The notes: a model not told the origin generated them from the letters alone. DNA of 64,000 nucleotides from Actinocatenispora sp036503555 (GCA_036503555.1 DASXWQ010000026.1:1-64000), one strand, 5' to 3'; numbered from the stretch's first letter, positions 1 to 9,260 are shown. Numbers and translations: made by a program.

Positions 1-161
1 CAGGGTGGGAGCGAGCAGCGGGGAGTCGTGGCGGTTTGCTCCGGCCAGAACCCTGCCGAGGGGGATTCCGTAACCATCTGTCGTGCCCGAGCGCGTCAGG
101 CCCTGTTTGCCGCGGTCGACCGGTGAGCGCCCGGCGGCCTCACCGCCTCCGGGCGCCTCCG

Positions 162-446
162 AACGCCGCACTCGGCCGTGGCATCGCCGGGCTCGTCGAC
201 GCGCTCGACCCCGACAGCGTGATCCTCGGTGGGCTCGCCGGCCCCATCCAGCGACTCGGCCCAGTCGAGTTTGCCGCCAGCTACGAATCCGGTCTCATGG
301 CATTCCGAAGAGACTCGCCGCCACCAGTGCGCACGGCATCGCCGGGCAGCCATGCCGCAGCCATGGGCGCCGCCGACATCGCGTTCGACGCATTCCTTAC
401 CGACACCCAACTCTCCGGCTGGGCCGACGAACAGCTCGGTACGTAA
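162..446 (+). pseudogene. ROK-family protein, C-terminal remnant
   Basis: The frame ending in TAA at 444-446 encodes about 94 residues like the C-terminus of ROK sugar kinases/repressors: a helix (LGRGIAGLVDAL), then DPDSVILGGLAG, the usual 'DP..V.LGG' strand, and a distal part with HAAAMGAADIAFDAFL. The N-terminal ATP-binding and zinc-binding ROK motifs are absent, and upstream sequence in any frame does not continue the family. I read it as a decayed 3' end rather than a working kinase or regulator. Confidence 0.6.
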
Positions 447-586
447 CGGCGCGAGCGTCGGGGACCAACAGGAGCGGGCGGAGCCGCAGGGTACGTGCGG
501 GCGAAGGATCTGATCGTCCACGCCGGGCGCTCGTCGTGTGCCCGGCGGCGCGGTCCGCACCACCCGAAACGATGAGCCTGGGAGAT

Positions 587-603
587 CCACGTCGTCGACG
601 TGG
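587..603. terminator. Hairpin downstream of the AraC/GlxA regulator
   Basis: A perfect 7-bp inverted repeat (CCACGTC / GACGTGG) with a 3-nt loop lies 34 nt beyond the stop of the leftward regulator gene. There is no U-run, so it is only a candidate transcription end. Confidence 0.3.
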
Positions 604-636
604 CAGATGTCGGTGCTAGTTCCCGGACCGTAGCGT

Positions 637-1587
637 TCAGGCCCGGTCGCCGCCCGCGAACGTCCGGCGGTACGCATCCGGGCTGGTGTCGAGGGCCCGG
701 CGGAAGTGCCGCCGCAGCGCCGCGGCGGTGCCGAAGCCCGCGCGTTGCGCGACCCACTCGATGCTGAGATCCGTTCGTTCCAGGAGTTGCTGGGCCCGCC
801 GGATGCGCTGTCCGTGCAGCCACTGCAGGGGGTTGGTGCCGACCCTGGCGTGGAAGTGCCGGTTCAGCGTGCGGGTGCCGAGGTGTGCCCGCGCCGCGAG
901 GTCCTCGACCGTGATCGGTTGGTCGAGGTGACCCAGGGCCCAGTCCATGACCGGGGCGAGGTGGTCGTACGACGATTTCGGGACGGTGGCCGCGATGTAC
1001 TGTGCCTGGCCGCCGTCGCGGTGCGGCGGGGTGACGAGCCGGCGGGCGATCTGGTTGGCGACGGCGGCGCCGTGGTCCCGCCGCACCACGTGCAGGCACA
1101 GGTCCGTGCCCGCGGCCTTGCCGGCCGAGGTGAGCACTCGGCCCTCGTCGATGTACAGCACGGCCGCGTCGACCGCGACGGCGGGATACCGCTCCGCGAG
1201 CGTCGCCGCGTACATCCAGTGCGTGGCCGCCCGCCGGCCGTCGAGCAGACCCGCCTCGGCGAGCACGAACGCGCCGGTACAGATCGACATGACCCGGGCA
1301 CCGTTGTCGTAGGCGGCGCGGACCGCGGCGACCAGGTCCGGCGGTGGGCGCAGGGCGCCGTCGTGGCAGGCGGGTACGACGACCGTGTCGGCGGTGACCA
1401 GGTCGCGGTAGGTGTGCTCGGTCGCGGCGCGGAACCACCGGTCGACCCGCGCCTCGGCCGGAGCGCACACCCGGAAGTCGTACCAGGTGCTCGCGTCGTC
1501 AGGGCGCTGTGCGCCGAAGATCGCGCATGGTCCTGCCAGCTCGTACAGCGGCACCCCGTCGGAGAGTGCCAGGGCCACGGTATGCAT
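637..1587 (-). CDS. GlxA-family AraC-type transcriptional regulator
   Basis: A 316-residue regulator with an N-terminal DJ-1/PfpI-like (class I glutamine amidotransferase fold) sensor domain, about residues 1-170, containing the nucleophile-elbow-like SICTGAFVLAEAG. The C-terminal AraC double helix-turn-helix spans about residues 215-310, with ITVEDLAARAHLGTRTLNRH and the second-helix AQRAGFGTAAALRRHFRR signature. Such proteins sense small amines or aldehydes and activate neighbouring genes; the ligand here is unknown. I chose the ATG that opens MHTVALALSDGVPLYELAGP, because the family starts there; an ATG six codons upstream is possible. It is divergent from the MFS gene at 1659 across a 71-nt gap, so it probably controls that transporter. 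Confidence 0.9.
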   Translation of the reverse strand: MHTVALALSDGVPLYELAGPCAIFGAQRPDDASTWYDFRVCAPAEARVDRWFRAATEHTYRDLVTADTVVVPACHDGALRPPPDLVAAVRAAYDNGARVMSICTGAFVLAEAGLLDGRRAATHWMYAATLAERYPAVAVDAAVLYIDEGRVLTSAGKAAGTDLCLHVVRRDHGAAVANQIARRLVTPPHRDGGQAQYIAATVPKSSYDHLAPVMDWALGHLDQPITVEDLAARAHLGTRTLNRHFHARVGTNPLQWLHGQRIRRAQQLLERTDLSIEWVAQRAGFGTAAALRRHFRRALDTSPDAYRRTFAGGDRA

Positions 1588-1658
1588 GTCTGAAACTGTA
1601 CGCACCTCGGCCGATCAGACACTCGTTCGTCGCGCATGCCTCGGCCATCGTGGTTCGC

Positions 1659-2888
1659 ATGGTTGTGACAGAGGTACCCGCGCGCGTGCCCGTGTCGTCG
1701 CGGGCGTGGTGGGGAGCCGGGATCGCACTCGCGGTCGTCGGCTGGGGCGCGAACCAGTTCCCGCCCCTGATCGTGCTCTACCAGTCCCGGCTGGGGCTTT
1801 CGTCCGCGGTGTTGGACGCCATGTTCGGGCTGTACGCGCTGGGCCTGGTCCCGGCGCTGCTGGTCGGTGGCCGGCTGTCCGACCGGTTCGGACGCCGGCC
1901 ACTGATCGCGCCCGCGCTCGTCGTGTCGTTCGTCGCCAGCTGCATGCTCGCCGCCGGCGGCGACACTCCCGGCTGGCTGTACATCGGACGCCTGCTGGCG
2001 GGCGTGGCCAGCGGTCTGGCCTTCGGAACCGGCGCGGCCTGGGTCAAGGAGCTGTCCGCCGGCGACGCCGGAGTCGGACCGCGGCGAGCGACGGTGGCGA
2101 TGACCATCGGCTTCGCCGCCGGGCCGTTCGTGGCCGGGCTGATCGCCCAGTGGGCGCCGGCACCGACGGTAACGGCGTACCTGCCGCACCTGGTGCTCAC
2201 CGTCGCCGCCACCGTCGTGGTCTGGCGTACGCCCGATCCGGGCACCGCGATCGCCGCGGCACCCACCCGCCGGCCGCACACGCGCCGTTCGTTGGCCCGG
2301 CACTTCCTGCTCGTGATCGCGCCTTTCGCACCGTGGGTGTTCGGCACCGCCGCCATCGGCATCGCGTACCTGCCGGCGCTGGCTGCGCACCATGCCGGGC
2401 ACCAGCCGCTGATGTTCAGCGCCGTCACGGTCGCGGTGGGTGCCGCGATCGGCATCGTGGCGCAACCACTGGCGAAGGCCGTGCACCGCCCGGGCACCAA
2501 CCGGCTGCTGATGACCGCCATGCTGCTCGTCCTCGCCGGCCTCGGCTCCGCCGCCTGGGCGGCACACGAACTCTCGCCGGCGCTGGTCATCGCCGCGTCC
2601 CTGGTGCTCGGCGTCGGATACGGGGTGAGCCAGTTCTGCGGGCTGCTTTCGGTCCAACAACTCGCCGACCCCCGCTCCCTCGGTACCGCGACCGCGGTCT
2701 ACCAGGTGCTCAGCTACATCGGCTTCGCGTTCCCTTTCGGGATGTCGGTGGCGCAGGCCCACCTGCACGCGTCGCCGCCCGTACTCCTGATGATCCTTGC
2801 CGGGATCGCGGCCGTCGCCACAGCGTGGCTCGCCTCGGTAACCGCCCGTCGCGGCACCACAGGACCAACGTCCACGCCTCCGGTGTGA
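1659..2888 (+). CDS. MFS transporter
   Basis: A 409-residue, 12-helix major facilitator. It starts with a short tail before WWGAGIALAVVGWGAN and has the loop 2-3 motif A GGRLSDRFGRRPL at about residues 67-79, typical of drug/proton antiporters. The open frame extends 50 codons upstream, but the ATG at 1659 gives the normal N-terminus. The substrate cannot be read from sequence. Its position divergent from a GlxA/AraC regulator suggests induction by that regulator's ligand. Confidence 0.88.
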   Translation: MVVTEVPARVPVSSRAWWGAGIALAVVGWGANQFPPLIVLYQSRLGLSSAVLDAMFGLYALGLVPALLVGGRLSDRFGRRPLIAPALVVSFVASCMLAAGGDTPGWLYIGRLLAGVASGLAFGTGAAWVKELSAGDAGVGPRRATVAMTIGFAAGPFVAGLIAQWAPAPTVTAYLPHLVLTVAATVVVWRTPDPGTAIAAAPTRRPHTRRSLARHFLLVIAPFAPWVFGTAAIGIAYLPALAAHHAGHQPLMFSAVTVAVGAAIGIVAQPLAKAVHRPGTNRLLMTAMLLVLAGLGSAAWAAHELSPALVIAASLVLGVGYGVSQFCGLLSVQQLADPRSLGTATAVYQVLSYIGFAFPFGMSVAQAHLHASPPVLLMILAGIAAVATAWLASVTARRGTTGPTSTPPV

Positions 2889-3018
2889 CCGGCCCTTTCG
2901 ACACAGTTGCCACAAGCGACGCCAGCCGGGCGCTGCGGATCCAGCAGCCCGGCTAGCGGACGGTGAAGCCGTCGAAGGTGACGATGCCGGTGGCACCGCT
3001 CGAAGGTCTCCTGTACGC

Positions 3019-3333
3019 GTCAGTCCCGAGACCGCGGCCGACGTCAATGAAACGCTCGGTGTACGCGTCACCGACACCGAGCAGCAGTGTGCACTGACCG
3101 TCCGCCGCGGGGTCGTCGAACCACACGAGACGATCCCCTCCAACGCCGGACTTGTCATCGAGGCGCCCAAGAACGTCATCCTCGGCATGGTCTACCAGGA
3201 TCTGTACGGCGTACTGGCCAAGGCCGACGCCGGTGCCGCCCACGTCACCACCGGAACACTCGACGACGCCCAACCATTCTTCTCCTACTTCGACGCGCCG
3301 GCCACCGACCCGATCACCCTCGCCTCGCGCTGA
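3019..3333 (+). pseudogene. Alkyl/aryl-sulfatase C-terminal (SCP2-like) domain remnant
   Basis: One frame ending in TGA at 3331-3333 encodes VTDTEQQCALTVRRGVVEP, then NVILGMVYQ, and ends with FFSYFDAPATDPITLAS. This pattern of strands followed by a short helix and a 'LD.P...F.I..' tail is that of the C-terminal SCP2-like domain of BDS1/SdsA-type alkyl sulfatases. The metallo-beta-lactamase catalytic part is missing and no start codon is evident, so it is a leftover 3' end. Assignment is by remembered family pattern only. Confidence 0.45.
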
Positions 3334-3551
3334 CCCGCCACGGTTCAGAGATCCTCCAGCACCTCAGTGAGCGCACCACACATTTGTCCGCCGCGATCAC
3401 CGCCGAACTCGCGCCGCTGCCGCACCCGCATCCGCTGGCCGGCAACACATCCAACGCCTATGGACCCAGCCGCCTGGTTGGCCGCCGATCTGGCCAGTGC
3501 GGCTATAGTCCCAGGCGGCGTCGCGTGCCGGTGGCGGATGGATCGTCAGGC

Positions 3552-4352
3552 ATGGAGGCGCCGCGTCGAAAGGTGGCTACGACCATTCCCGCCCCCGTAT
3601 CCCAGCAGATCACGCTCTATCCCGCCGAGGACCGGTTCTCCGGGCCCCGACCCGCCGTCCTCGTCCTGCCCGGCGGCGGCTTCCGGGAACTCCCACCGCA
3701 CGAGGGCGAAGGCTACGCGCGCTGGCTGTCCGGCCTTGGCATCCACGCCTTCGTCCTGTCCTACCGGCTGCTGCCGGACCGGTTCCCGGCGCCGCTCGAA
3801 GACGCCCGCGCCGGGTTGGACCACATCCGCGGCGGCGACCACGGCCTCGACGTCGGCCGGGTCGGCGTCATCGGTTCGAGCGCGGGCGGCCAACTCGCCG
3901 GCCTGCTCATGACCGGACAGGTCCTGTCCATCGAGGACGGCGTCGCCGACCCGCCCCGACCGGACTTCGCGATCCTGGCCTACGCGCTGGCCGACCTCGA
4001 CCTGCTGCCGCCGCCGGTGGTCAAGAACCTGCTCGGTGACCTGCTGCCCATCAAGGACGAGCTGTCCCCGGCAAAGCATGTGGACGCGTCGGTGTGCCCC
4101 ACCTTCGTCTGGGCCACCGCCCAGGACCCGCCGGGGCTGCCCAACGCGCTGGAGTGGACCCGGGCGCTGGCGGCCGCCGCGGTACCGGTGGAGTTGCACG
4201 TCTACCCGGGCGGCGGCCACGGCATTGGCCTCGCCGACGGCGTGGAATACGGCGGCGAGCCGCACACGTCCATCGCCCACGAGCCACACACCGCGTCCTG
4301 GACGACCGCGTGCGCGGCCTGGCTGCGACGGGCGGACGTCCTTGTCGACTGA
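3552..4352 (+). CDS. Alpha/beta hydrolase (acetyl-esterase/BD-FAE type)
   Basis: About 266 residues with the full hydrolase core: the oxyanion-hole LVLPGGGFRE near residue 37, nucleophile elbow GVIGSSAGGQLAGLL (Ser about 110), an acid-bearing WATAQDPP strand, and catalytic His in VYPGGGHGIGLADG. This is the pattern of BD-FAE/acetylxylan-esterase-like carboxylesterases acting on short acyl esters in the cytoplasm. The start may be the ATG at 3552 or the GTG at 3573; both keep the whole domain. The 3' end overlaps the next gene by 11 nt, so the two are likely co-translated. Confidence 0.85.
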   Translation: MEAPRRKVATTIPAPVSQQITLYPAEDRFSGPRPAVLVLPGGGFRELPPHEGEGYARWLSGLGIHAFVLSYRLLPDRFPAPLEDARAGLDHIRGGDHGLDVGRVGVIGSSAGGQLAGLLMTGQVLSIEDGVADPPRPDFAILAYALADLDLLPPPVVKNLLGDLLPIKDELSPAKHVDASVCPTFVWATAQDPPGLPNALEWTRALAAAAVPVELHVYPGGGHGIGLADGVEYGGEPHTSIAHEPHTASWTTACAAWLRRADVLVD

Positions 4353-4803
4353 CCGCGTCACCGCCTGGGGCAGGGAACTCCAGCAGGTGCACGGCACGCT
4401 GCGCAACGCGTTGGCGCTGGCGCGGGCGGGCCTGGACGGCGGCGACCCCGCCGACGCCACCACCGACCTGCTGGTGTTCTGCCACGGGTTCTGCGCTGCC
4501 CTGTCCGGGCACCATCGCGCCGAGGACGGTTCGCTGTTCCCGGAACTCGTCAGGGCGCGACCCGACCTGGCGCCGGTGGTCGCGAAGCTGGCTCAGGACC
4601 ACAACATGATCGAGCACCTCATCGGTGGGTTGCAGAGGGCCGTGGCCGACTCGACCGACCCGGAGGTGGCACACCGCCATCTGGACGCGATCGAGGCGGT
4701 CATGGAGACGCACTTCAGGTACGAGGAGAAGAAGCTGGGCGCGGTGCTGGACAGCATGGATGCCGACTTCGACCGCACCGCGGTCTTCGGCCCGATCAGC
4801 TGA
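4342..4803 (+). CDS. Hemerythrin-like cation-binding domain protein
   Basis: A 153-residue, all-helical protein with the hemerythrin HHE spacing: LLVFCHGFCAALSGHHRAED, LFPEL, LAQDHNMIEHLIGG and METHFRYEEKKLG supply the His and Glu ligands of a di-iron site. Such proteins bind O2/NO or act in redox/iron sensing. No ATG lies near the domain start. A TTG at 4342, preceded by a GGCGGA ribosome site, overlaps the esterase stop and suggests translational coupling. Confidence 0.8.
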   Translation: MSTDRVTAWGRELQQVHGTLRNALALARAGLDGGDPADATTDLLVFCHGFCAALSGHHRAEDGSLFPELVRARPDLAPVVAKLAQDHNMIEHLIGGLQRAVADSTDPEVAHRHLDAIEAVMETHFRYEEKKLGAVLDSMDADFDRTAVFGPIS

Positions 4804-4813
4804 ACCGCGTCCT

Positions 4814-4840
4814 GTTCGCGCCGCCGCCGACGGCGCGAAC
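4814..4840. terminator. GC-rich hairpin after the hemerythrin gene
   Basis: A perfect 10-bp stem (GTTCGCGCCG / CGGCGCGAAC) with a 7-nt loop begins 11 nt past the stop codon. The place and strength fit an actinomycete terminator; there is no U-tract. Confidence 0.5.
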
Positions 4841-5038
4841 GGGAACCGACCTGTTCGAGCGGAACCGCCACCACGTCCCAGACGCGGTCGAGGATCTGCG
4901 CCGCCGGGACCGGCCGGAGTTGGGCATGTCGTAGCGCAGCGGCTCGACCTCCCGTGAGGACAGGGAGATCCGCTCCCCGCGGCCGGGCACCGTTCTCCGG
5001 CCCCACGAGGTGGGTTCAGCCCAGTACGGGCGCACGTG

Positions 5039-5287
5039 TCACCTCGCCGCCAGTGCGGCGTGCCGCATCCGTTCCACCGCGAGGTCCGGATGGTCGCCAA
5101 ACTCCTGGGCGACGCGTTCCAGGCAGCCGCGCTGGCCGAGGGAGTGCAACGCGCCGCGGATGGCCGCGGCGATCGTCTCGGGGTCAGGATGGTGGGAAAA
5201 CTGGAGGTCCGAGGCGAAGAGGGCTTCGCGGGCGAGCAGGCGGGGTGCGCTCACCGCGCACGGCATGACGGTCGCGGGGTCAGACAT
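5039..5287 (-). CDS. Small conserved-looking protein of unknown function
   Basis: 82 residues, largely helical, with HHPDPETIAAAIRGALHSLG and a terminal RMRHAALAAR helix. I do not recognise the family. Its ATG lies inside the end of the upstream gene (stop TGA 5280-5282, start 5287), a short overlap typical of a two-gene operon, so it probably works with that protein. Confidence 0.55.
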   Translation of the reverse strand: MSDPATVMPCAVSAPRLLAREALFASDLQFSHHPDPETIAAAIRGALHSLGQRGCLERVAQEFGDHPDLAVERMRHAALAAR

Positions 5288-5735
5288 CGTATGGTCCTTC
5301 GGTGTGGCGGGTCGAGTTCGGTGGCCCGCCGTTCGGCGTCGCGGACACCTCGGCGATCTGGCCGAGCGACACCACCTGGATCGCATCGGACGGCGGCGGG
5401 ATGCGGCGGGTCCGGCGGTCCGCCAGGAACCCTTCCCACGCGACGAGCGCATCCACGCGGGTCGGGTAGACCGAGACCGGGGCGGCCACCTCGGCATCGG
5501 TGCGCGGGTCCCGGTAGAACAACCAGTTGACGAACGAGTCCCAGCCGGCATGCCCGCACCAGTACAGGTGGTCCTGGGTGCCGGGCGTCCGGCGTGCCGG
5601 CCCAACCACGACCACGTAGCCGGAGCGGATGGTGGACCGGCTCATCGGCCGCCACGATCGCCCGGCGTCGCCACCGTCGGCCAGCTGAGGTGCCGGCTCG
5701 GTACGGTCGCCCACCGGCGCGGGCATCGAGTCCAT
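5280..5735 (-). CDS. Hypothetical protein, first gene of a two-gene operon
   Basis: 151 residues with no family I can name. The central part (SGYVVVVGPARRTPGT, LYWCGHAGWDSFVNWLFYRD) is rich in aromatic residues and looks folded. A strong ribosome site (AAGGGAGG) sits 8 nt before the ATG at 5735, supporting this start. A perfect 10-bp palindrome lies just upstream at 5762-5790. The gene overlaps the small downstream gene. Confidence 0.6.
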   Translation of the reverse strand: MDSMPAPVGDRTEPAPQLADGGDAGRSWRPMSRSTIRSGYVVVVGPARRTPGTQDHLYWCGHAGWDSFVNWLFYRDPRTDAEVAAPVSVYPTRVDALVAWEGFLADRRTRRIPPPSDAIQVVSLGQIAEVSATPNGGPPNSTRHTEGPYDV

Positions 5736-5761
5736 CGCTCAGCCTCCCTTGCGTGTCGCGC

Positions 5762-5790
5762 GGGAACGGTCTCGCATGTCGACCGTTCCC
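5762..5790. promoter_or_regulatory. Perfect inverted repeat upstream of the unknown operon
   Basis: GGGAACGGTC and GACCGTTCCC are separated by 9 nt, giving arm centres about 19 nt apart (two helical turns), as expected for a dimeric repressor site. It lies 27 nt before the start codon of the leftward operon. The flanking bases nearly extend the stem, so an RNA hairpin in the leader is also possible. Confidence 0.5.
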
Positions 5791-6051
5791 ACGCGAGTTC
5801 ACAGCGTGCCCGGAAGCCCTGGGGGAAGGGGTACGGCGTCCGGACACACCCGGCGTGCCGTCCAGGGGGACGTCCGGCGGTGCCGGGACCTCGGCGACAC
5901 GGTCGCGGTCTTTCGAGGTCATCTCCCAGCTTGCCGGCCCGGGATCGTCCGGACAGCACTGACAGCGGCCGTCTGCGCTACCGGCCCGCACGCACGCGGC
6001 CGTACCGGCTAGCAGGGGGTGCCGCGCGGACCACCCACCGCCGGGTGCGCG

Positions 6052-7929
6052 TCAGCCGGTGTCCAGCGGCATCGTCGCGGCCAGCTCCGTGCCGCCGGCG
6101 GGAGGGCTCGTGACGACCAGAGTGCCGCCCAGGGCCTCCACCCGGTCGGTGAGCCCGACCAGGCCGGAGCCCCGCACCGGGTCGGCGCCGCCGGATCCGT
6201 CGTCGCGGATCGTCAGGCGCAGCGCACCGTCGCGCACCGACGCGTGGATCCACACCGTCGAGGCCTGGGCGTGCTTGACGGCGTTGGTCAGCGCCTCGGC
6301 GGCGACGTAGTAGGCGGCCACCTCGACCTGCTGCGGCAGTCGAGACCCGATCACCACGTCCAGGTCGACGGACAGGCCCGAGCGGCGGGCGAGTGCCCGC
6401 AGGGCGGCCGGCAGTCCGGCTTCGGACAGGATCGCAGGATGGATGCCGCGGGAGATCTCCCGCAGGTCGTCGAGCACCCCGCCAAGCGCCTCGGCGAGCG
6501 CGCGCAGTTCGCGGCGAAGGGTCCGGGCGTCGGCGGGCACGTCCGTTTCGGCGGCACGCAGGTCCAGGGCCAGCGAGACGAGCCGCTGCTGGACCCCGTC
6601 GTGCAAGTCGCGTTCGATCCGATGCCGGGCGCGGTCGGTGGCGGTGACCACCCGTGCCCGGGACGCGACGAGATCGGCACGGGCCTGGCCGTTCGCGATG
6701 GCGGTCGCGACCAGGTCGGTGAAGTCCCCGAACCGCGCCTCGACCCGCGCGGGTGCCGGTTCATCCCGGGTGAACAGGGCCGTCATCACGCCCCAGGTAC
6801 GCCCCTCGACGACGATCGGCACCCCGACGGCCGACCGTACCGGACTGGGGGAGGCGGGCTCGCTGATCCTCTCGGCCCGGGCCGGCCGGCCAGTCCGCGC
6901 GACCGTGGCGACCACGCCGCCGGCGCGCGGCATCACGCGATCACCGAGTGGCGGCGCCAGACCCGTCAGGCCCCATCCGGCCAGCGCGGTCACCGATCCG
7001 TCGGACTCGTACCGCAGCAGCCGGGTCCCGTCGACCCCGAACAGTTGACCCACCTCGCTGGTCACCGCGGAGAACAGCTCCTGCTGTGGCACCCCGTTGG
7101 CGGCAAGGGTCGCCACCCGTCGAAGCGCCGCCTGCTCGGTGGCCAGCAAGGACAACTCGCCGCGGCTGCGTTCCAGCGACCGGCCCATCGTGTTGAACGA
7201 CCGCTCCAGCGTGCCGATCTCGCCGATGCCAGTCTCCGGCATGCGCGTCGCGAGATCGCCCCCGGCGAGCCGGCCGGACATCACCGCCGCCCGGCGTACC
7301 GGACGAACCAGGGACCTCGTCAGGTAGACGGCGAACACGCCGATCAGCACGGCGGAGCCGACCGCGCCGCCTACCGCGCCGCCGATGGCCCACCGAGAGG
7401 TACGGCCCGAGTCTGCCTCACGCCTGGCACCGAGTGCGCGCTCGGCGGCCGAGAACAGGTCGAACTGGACGCGTAGCGCGTCGATCCTGCGCCTGCCCTC
7501 GGCGAGGGCCGCGGCGCTGCCGGCGGACGTGTCGCCGGCACGGGCGGCCCGCACGAGTGGGACGGAATAGTCGTCGATGTAGGACTCCGTGCCGCGCACG
7601 ATGCGCTGCGCTCGGCGACCCTGCTCGGCGGTCACCGTGCTGGACACCAGCCTGCGGCCGACCTCCGGCACCCGTTTCCGGGCGGCGTTCCACGGCTCCA
7701 GGAACCGTTCGTCGCGGGTCAGCAGGTAGCCGCGCTCGCCGGTCTCGATGTCGAGGACGAGTCGTTCCAACTCGTTGGCGGTCGCCAGGGCCTCCTGGGA
7801 ACGCAGCGCCAGCCGCGCGGTCTCGCGTTCCTCGGCGACCGCCCACACCAGGACCGCGAAGACCCCACCGATGATGCCGGCGAGGACCACGCTCGCGGTG
7901 GCGATACGTCCGGTGAGTCCACCACGCAC
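6052..7929 (-). CDS. CHASE3/HAMP/GAF sensor histidine kinase (NarL-partner type)
   Basis: 625 residues. TM1 is about 10-31 and is followed by an extracytoplasmic CHASE3 domain (signature IETGERGYLLT at 61-71). TM2 is about 181-204, HAMP about 205-258 and GAF about 280-415. The HisKA_3 dimerisation helix carries ERDLHDGVQQRL with phospho-acceptor His443. The HATPase_c domain has the N-box AAEALTNAVKHA and the G-box DDGSGGADPVRGSGLVGL. It autophosphorylates and should phosphorylate the NarL-type regulator encoded divergently at 8009. The start is GTG at 7929; the signal sensed is unknown. Confidence 0.92.
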   Translation of the reverse strand: MRGGLTGRIATASVVLAGIIGGVFAVLVWAVAEERETARLALRSQEALATANELERLVLDIETGERGYLLTRDERFLEPWNAARKRVPEVGRRLVSSTVTAEQGRRAQRIVRGTESYIDDYSVPLVRAARAGDTSAGSAAALAEGRRRIDALRVQFDLFSAAERALGARREADSGRTSRWAIGGAVGGAVGSAVLIGVFAVYLTRSLVRPVRRAAVMSGRLAGGDLATRMPETGIGEIGTLERSFNTMGRSLERSRGELSLLATEQAALRRVATLAANGVPQQELFSAVTSEVGQLFGVDGTRLLRYESDGSVTALAGWGLTGLAPPLGDRVMPRAGGVVATVARTGRPARAERISEPASPSPVRSAVGVPIVVEGRTWGVMTALFTRDEPAPARVEARFGDFTDLVATAIANGQARADLVASRARVVTATDRARHRIERDLHDGVQQRLVSLALDLRAAETDVPADARTLRRELRALAEALGGVLDDLREISRGIHPAILSEAGLPAALRALARRSGLSVDLDVVIGSRLPQQVEVAAYYVAAEALTNAVKHAQASTVWIHASVRDGALRLTIRDDGSGGADPVRGSGLVGLTDRVEALGGTLVVTSPPAGGTELAATMPLDTG

Positions 7930-8008
7930 CAGACATCACCCGCCGCCCGACGACGCGGGACGACCCCGCCGATTCGGCTGAGACCCGCCCGCTGCCTGCA
8001 TCGATACC

Positions 8009-8707
8009 ATGACGGGTGTGGCCACCCTGGCGGAACACTCCGGTGCGCGGGCCGACGGCGAGCGTCGAGTGATCATCGCTGACGACGACGTCCTGCTACG
8101 CGAGAGCATCGCGAGCCTTCTGGAGCGCGCCGGTTTCCTCGTGGTGGCACAGGCCGCCGACGGGAAACGACTCGTCGAGCTGGCCGAGGAGCACCAGCCC
8201 GATCTGGTCATCACCGACATTCGCATGCCACCCACTCACACCGCGGAAGGTCTCGACGCCGCCCAGACGATCCGCTGGCAGTTCCCGCGAATCGGCATCC
8301 TGGTCCTTTCAGCGTATGTCGAAGTTCTGCACGCGACGGATCTCCTCGCCAGCGGCGAGGGCATCGGATACCTGCTCAAGAGCCGCGTGACCGACGTGGG
8401 CGAGTTCATCGAGACCGCGCACCGGATCATCGACGGAGCGTCGGTGGTCGATCCGGCGTTGGTACGCGAGTTGGTGACCGCGCATCGGCGGGACGACCGG
8501 CTGGCAAGGCTGACGATCCGGGAGCGGGAAGTCTTGACCCTCATGGCGGAAGGGCGTTCCAACGCCGGCATCGCCCACCACCTGTGGATCACGGAGGGCA
8601 CCGTCGAGAAGCACGTCCGCAGCATTCTCAACAAGTTGCGGCTGCCGGAGACGGACAACGACCATCGCCGGGTGCTCGCGGTCATCACATACCTGGAGGC
8701 GCGCTGA
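8009..8707 (+). CDS. NarL/LuxR-family response regulator
   Basis: 232 residues: a receiver with acidic pocket ADDD at 24-27, phospho-acceptor Asp70 (LVITDIRMP) and conserved Lys124 (YLLKS), then a LuxR-type helix-turn-helix at 166-225 (LTIREREVLTLMAEGRSNAG, TEGTVEKHVRSIL). It lies head to head with the CHASE3 kinase across a 79-nt gap, so the two form a two-component system that likely controls its own divergent promoter. The ATG at 8009 precedes a 19-residue tail; a GTG three codons later could also serve. Confidence 0.92.
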   Translation: MTGVATLAEHSGARADGERRVIIADDDVLLRESIASLLERAGFLVVAQAADGKRLVELAEEHQPDLVITDIRMPPTHTAEGLDAAQTIRWQFPRIGILVLSAYVEVLHATDLLASGEGIGYLLKSRVTDVGEFIETAHRIIDGASVVDPALVRELVTAHRRDDRLARLTIREREVLTLMAEGRSNAGIAHHLWITEGTVEKHVRSILNKLRLPETDNDHRRVLAVITYLEAR

Positions 8708-8715
8708 GGACGGCC

Positions 8716-9066
8716 TCAGAGCAGATCGCGGATCGCGTCGCCGGACAGCGCCGACTTGTCCAGGAACCCGACGGCCGGCCCTTGCTCGACAAGGTCTGCG
8801 AAGTCCGCGCCGGAATGACTGGAGATGACGATGAGCGCCGCGTCGGGATCCGACCGCGCCAGCCGGCCCACGACATCGAATCCGCTCTGCTCTCCGAGGT
8901 CGATGTCGACCAGGACAACGTCCGGTCGCAGCTGGACGGTACGCGCGAGCGCCTCGGCGCCGTCGCGGGCGACGCCGACCACGTCGACGCCCTGCCTTTC
9001 CAGCAGGCCGACAGCGGCCCGCAGGAAGGGGACGCTGTCGTCGACCAGAACACACCGCACCGTCAC
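8716..9066 (-). CDS. Receiver-only response regulator
   Basis: 116 residues forming one complete receiver domain: acidic pair in LVDDS, phospho-acceptor in VVLVDIDLGEQSGFDVV, the T/S position in IVISSHSG, and Lys in FLDKSALSGDAI. There is no DNA-binding output domain; stand-alone receivers of this size are common in actinobacteria. The stop is 8 nt from the stop of the convergent NarL gene. The start is GTG at 9066. The reading frame stays open upstream into a broken PLP-enzyme gene, so a longer fused product is formally possible but unlikely. Confidence 0.8.
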   Translation of the reverse strand: MTVRCVLVDDSVPFLRAAVGLLERQGVDVVGVARDGAEALARTVQLRPDVVLVDIDLGEQSGFDVVGRLARSDPDAALIVISSHSGADFADLVEQGPAVGFLDKSALSGDAIRDLL

Positions 9067-9260
9067 ACCTCGACGGTGCCGCGCCACGGGCCGGCCCGCA
9101 TCCCGGCTGGCCGGTAAGTCCCGCGAGTACCACCACGGCCAGCCAGGACGGCACGCCGCAGGACGGCGACTCGGACACCCGGGAGGACTGAGGTGGGGTC
9201 TCCCGGGACGATTCCGGTACTCACCATCCCGGCAGGCAGGACCGGAACATGCGGAGAAGC

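Noticed and set aside
864..3188. Long leftward open frame of 774 codons across the AraC and MFS genes
   Set aside because: It lies antisense to two well-supported genes, has low-complexity Arg/Pro/Ser-rich sequence and is a high-GC shadow frame.
2953..3273. Leftward 106-codon frame opposite the sulfatase remnant
   Set aside because: The plus-strand frame carries a recognisable domain pattern; the antisense frame does not.
6019..7476. Rightward 485-codon frame over the histidine kinase
   Set aside because: Antisense to a kinase with all motifs intact; composition typical of a shadow frame.
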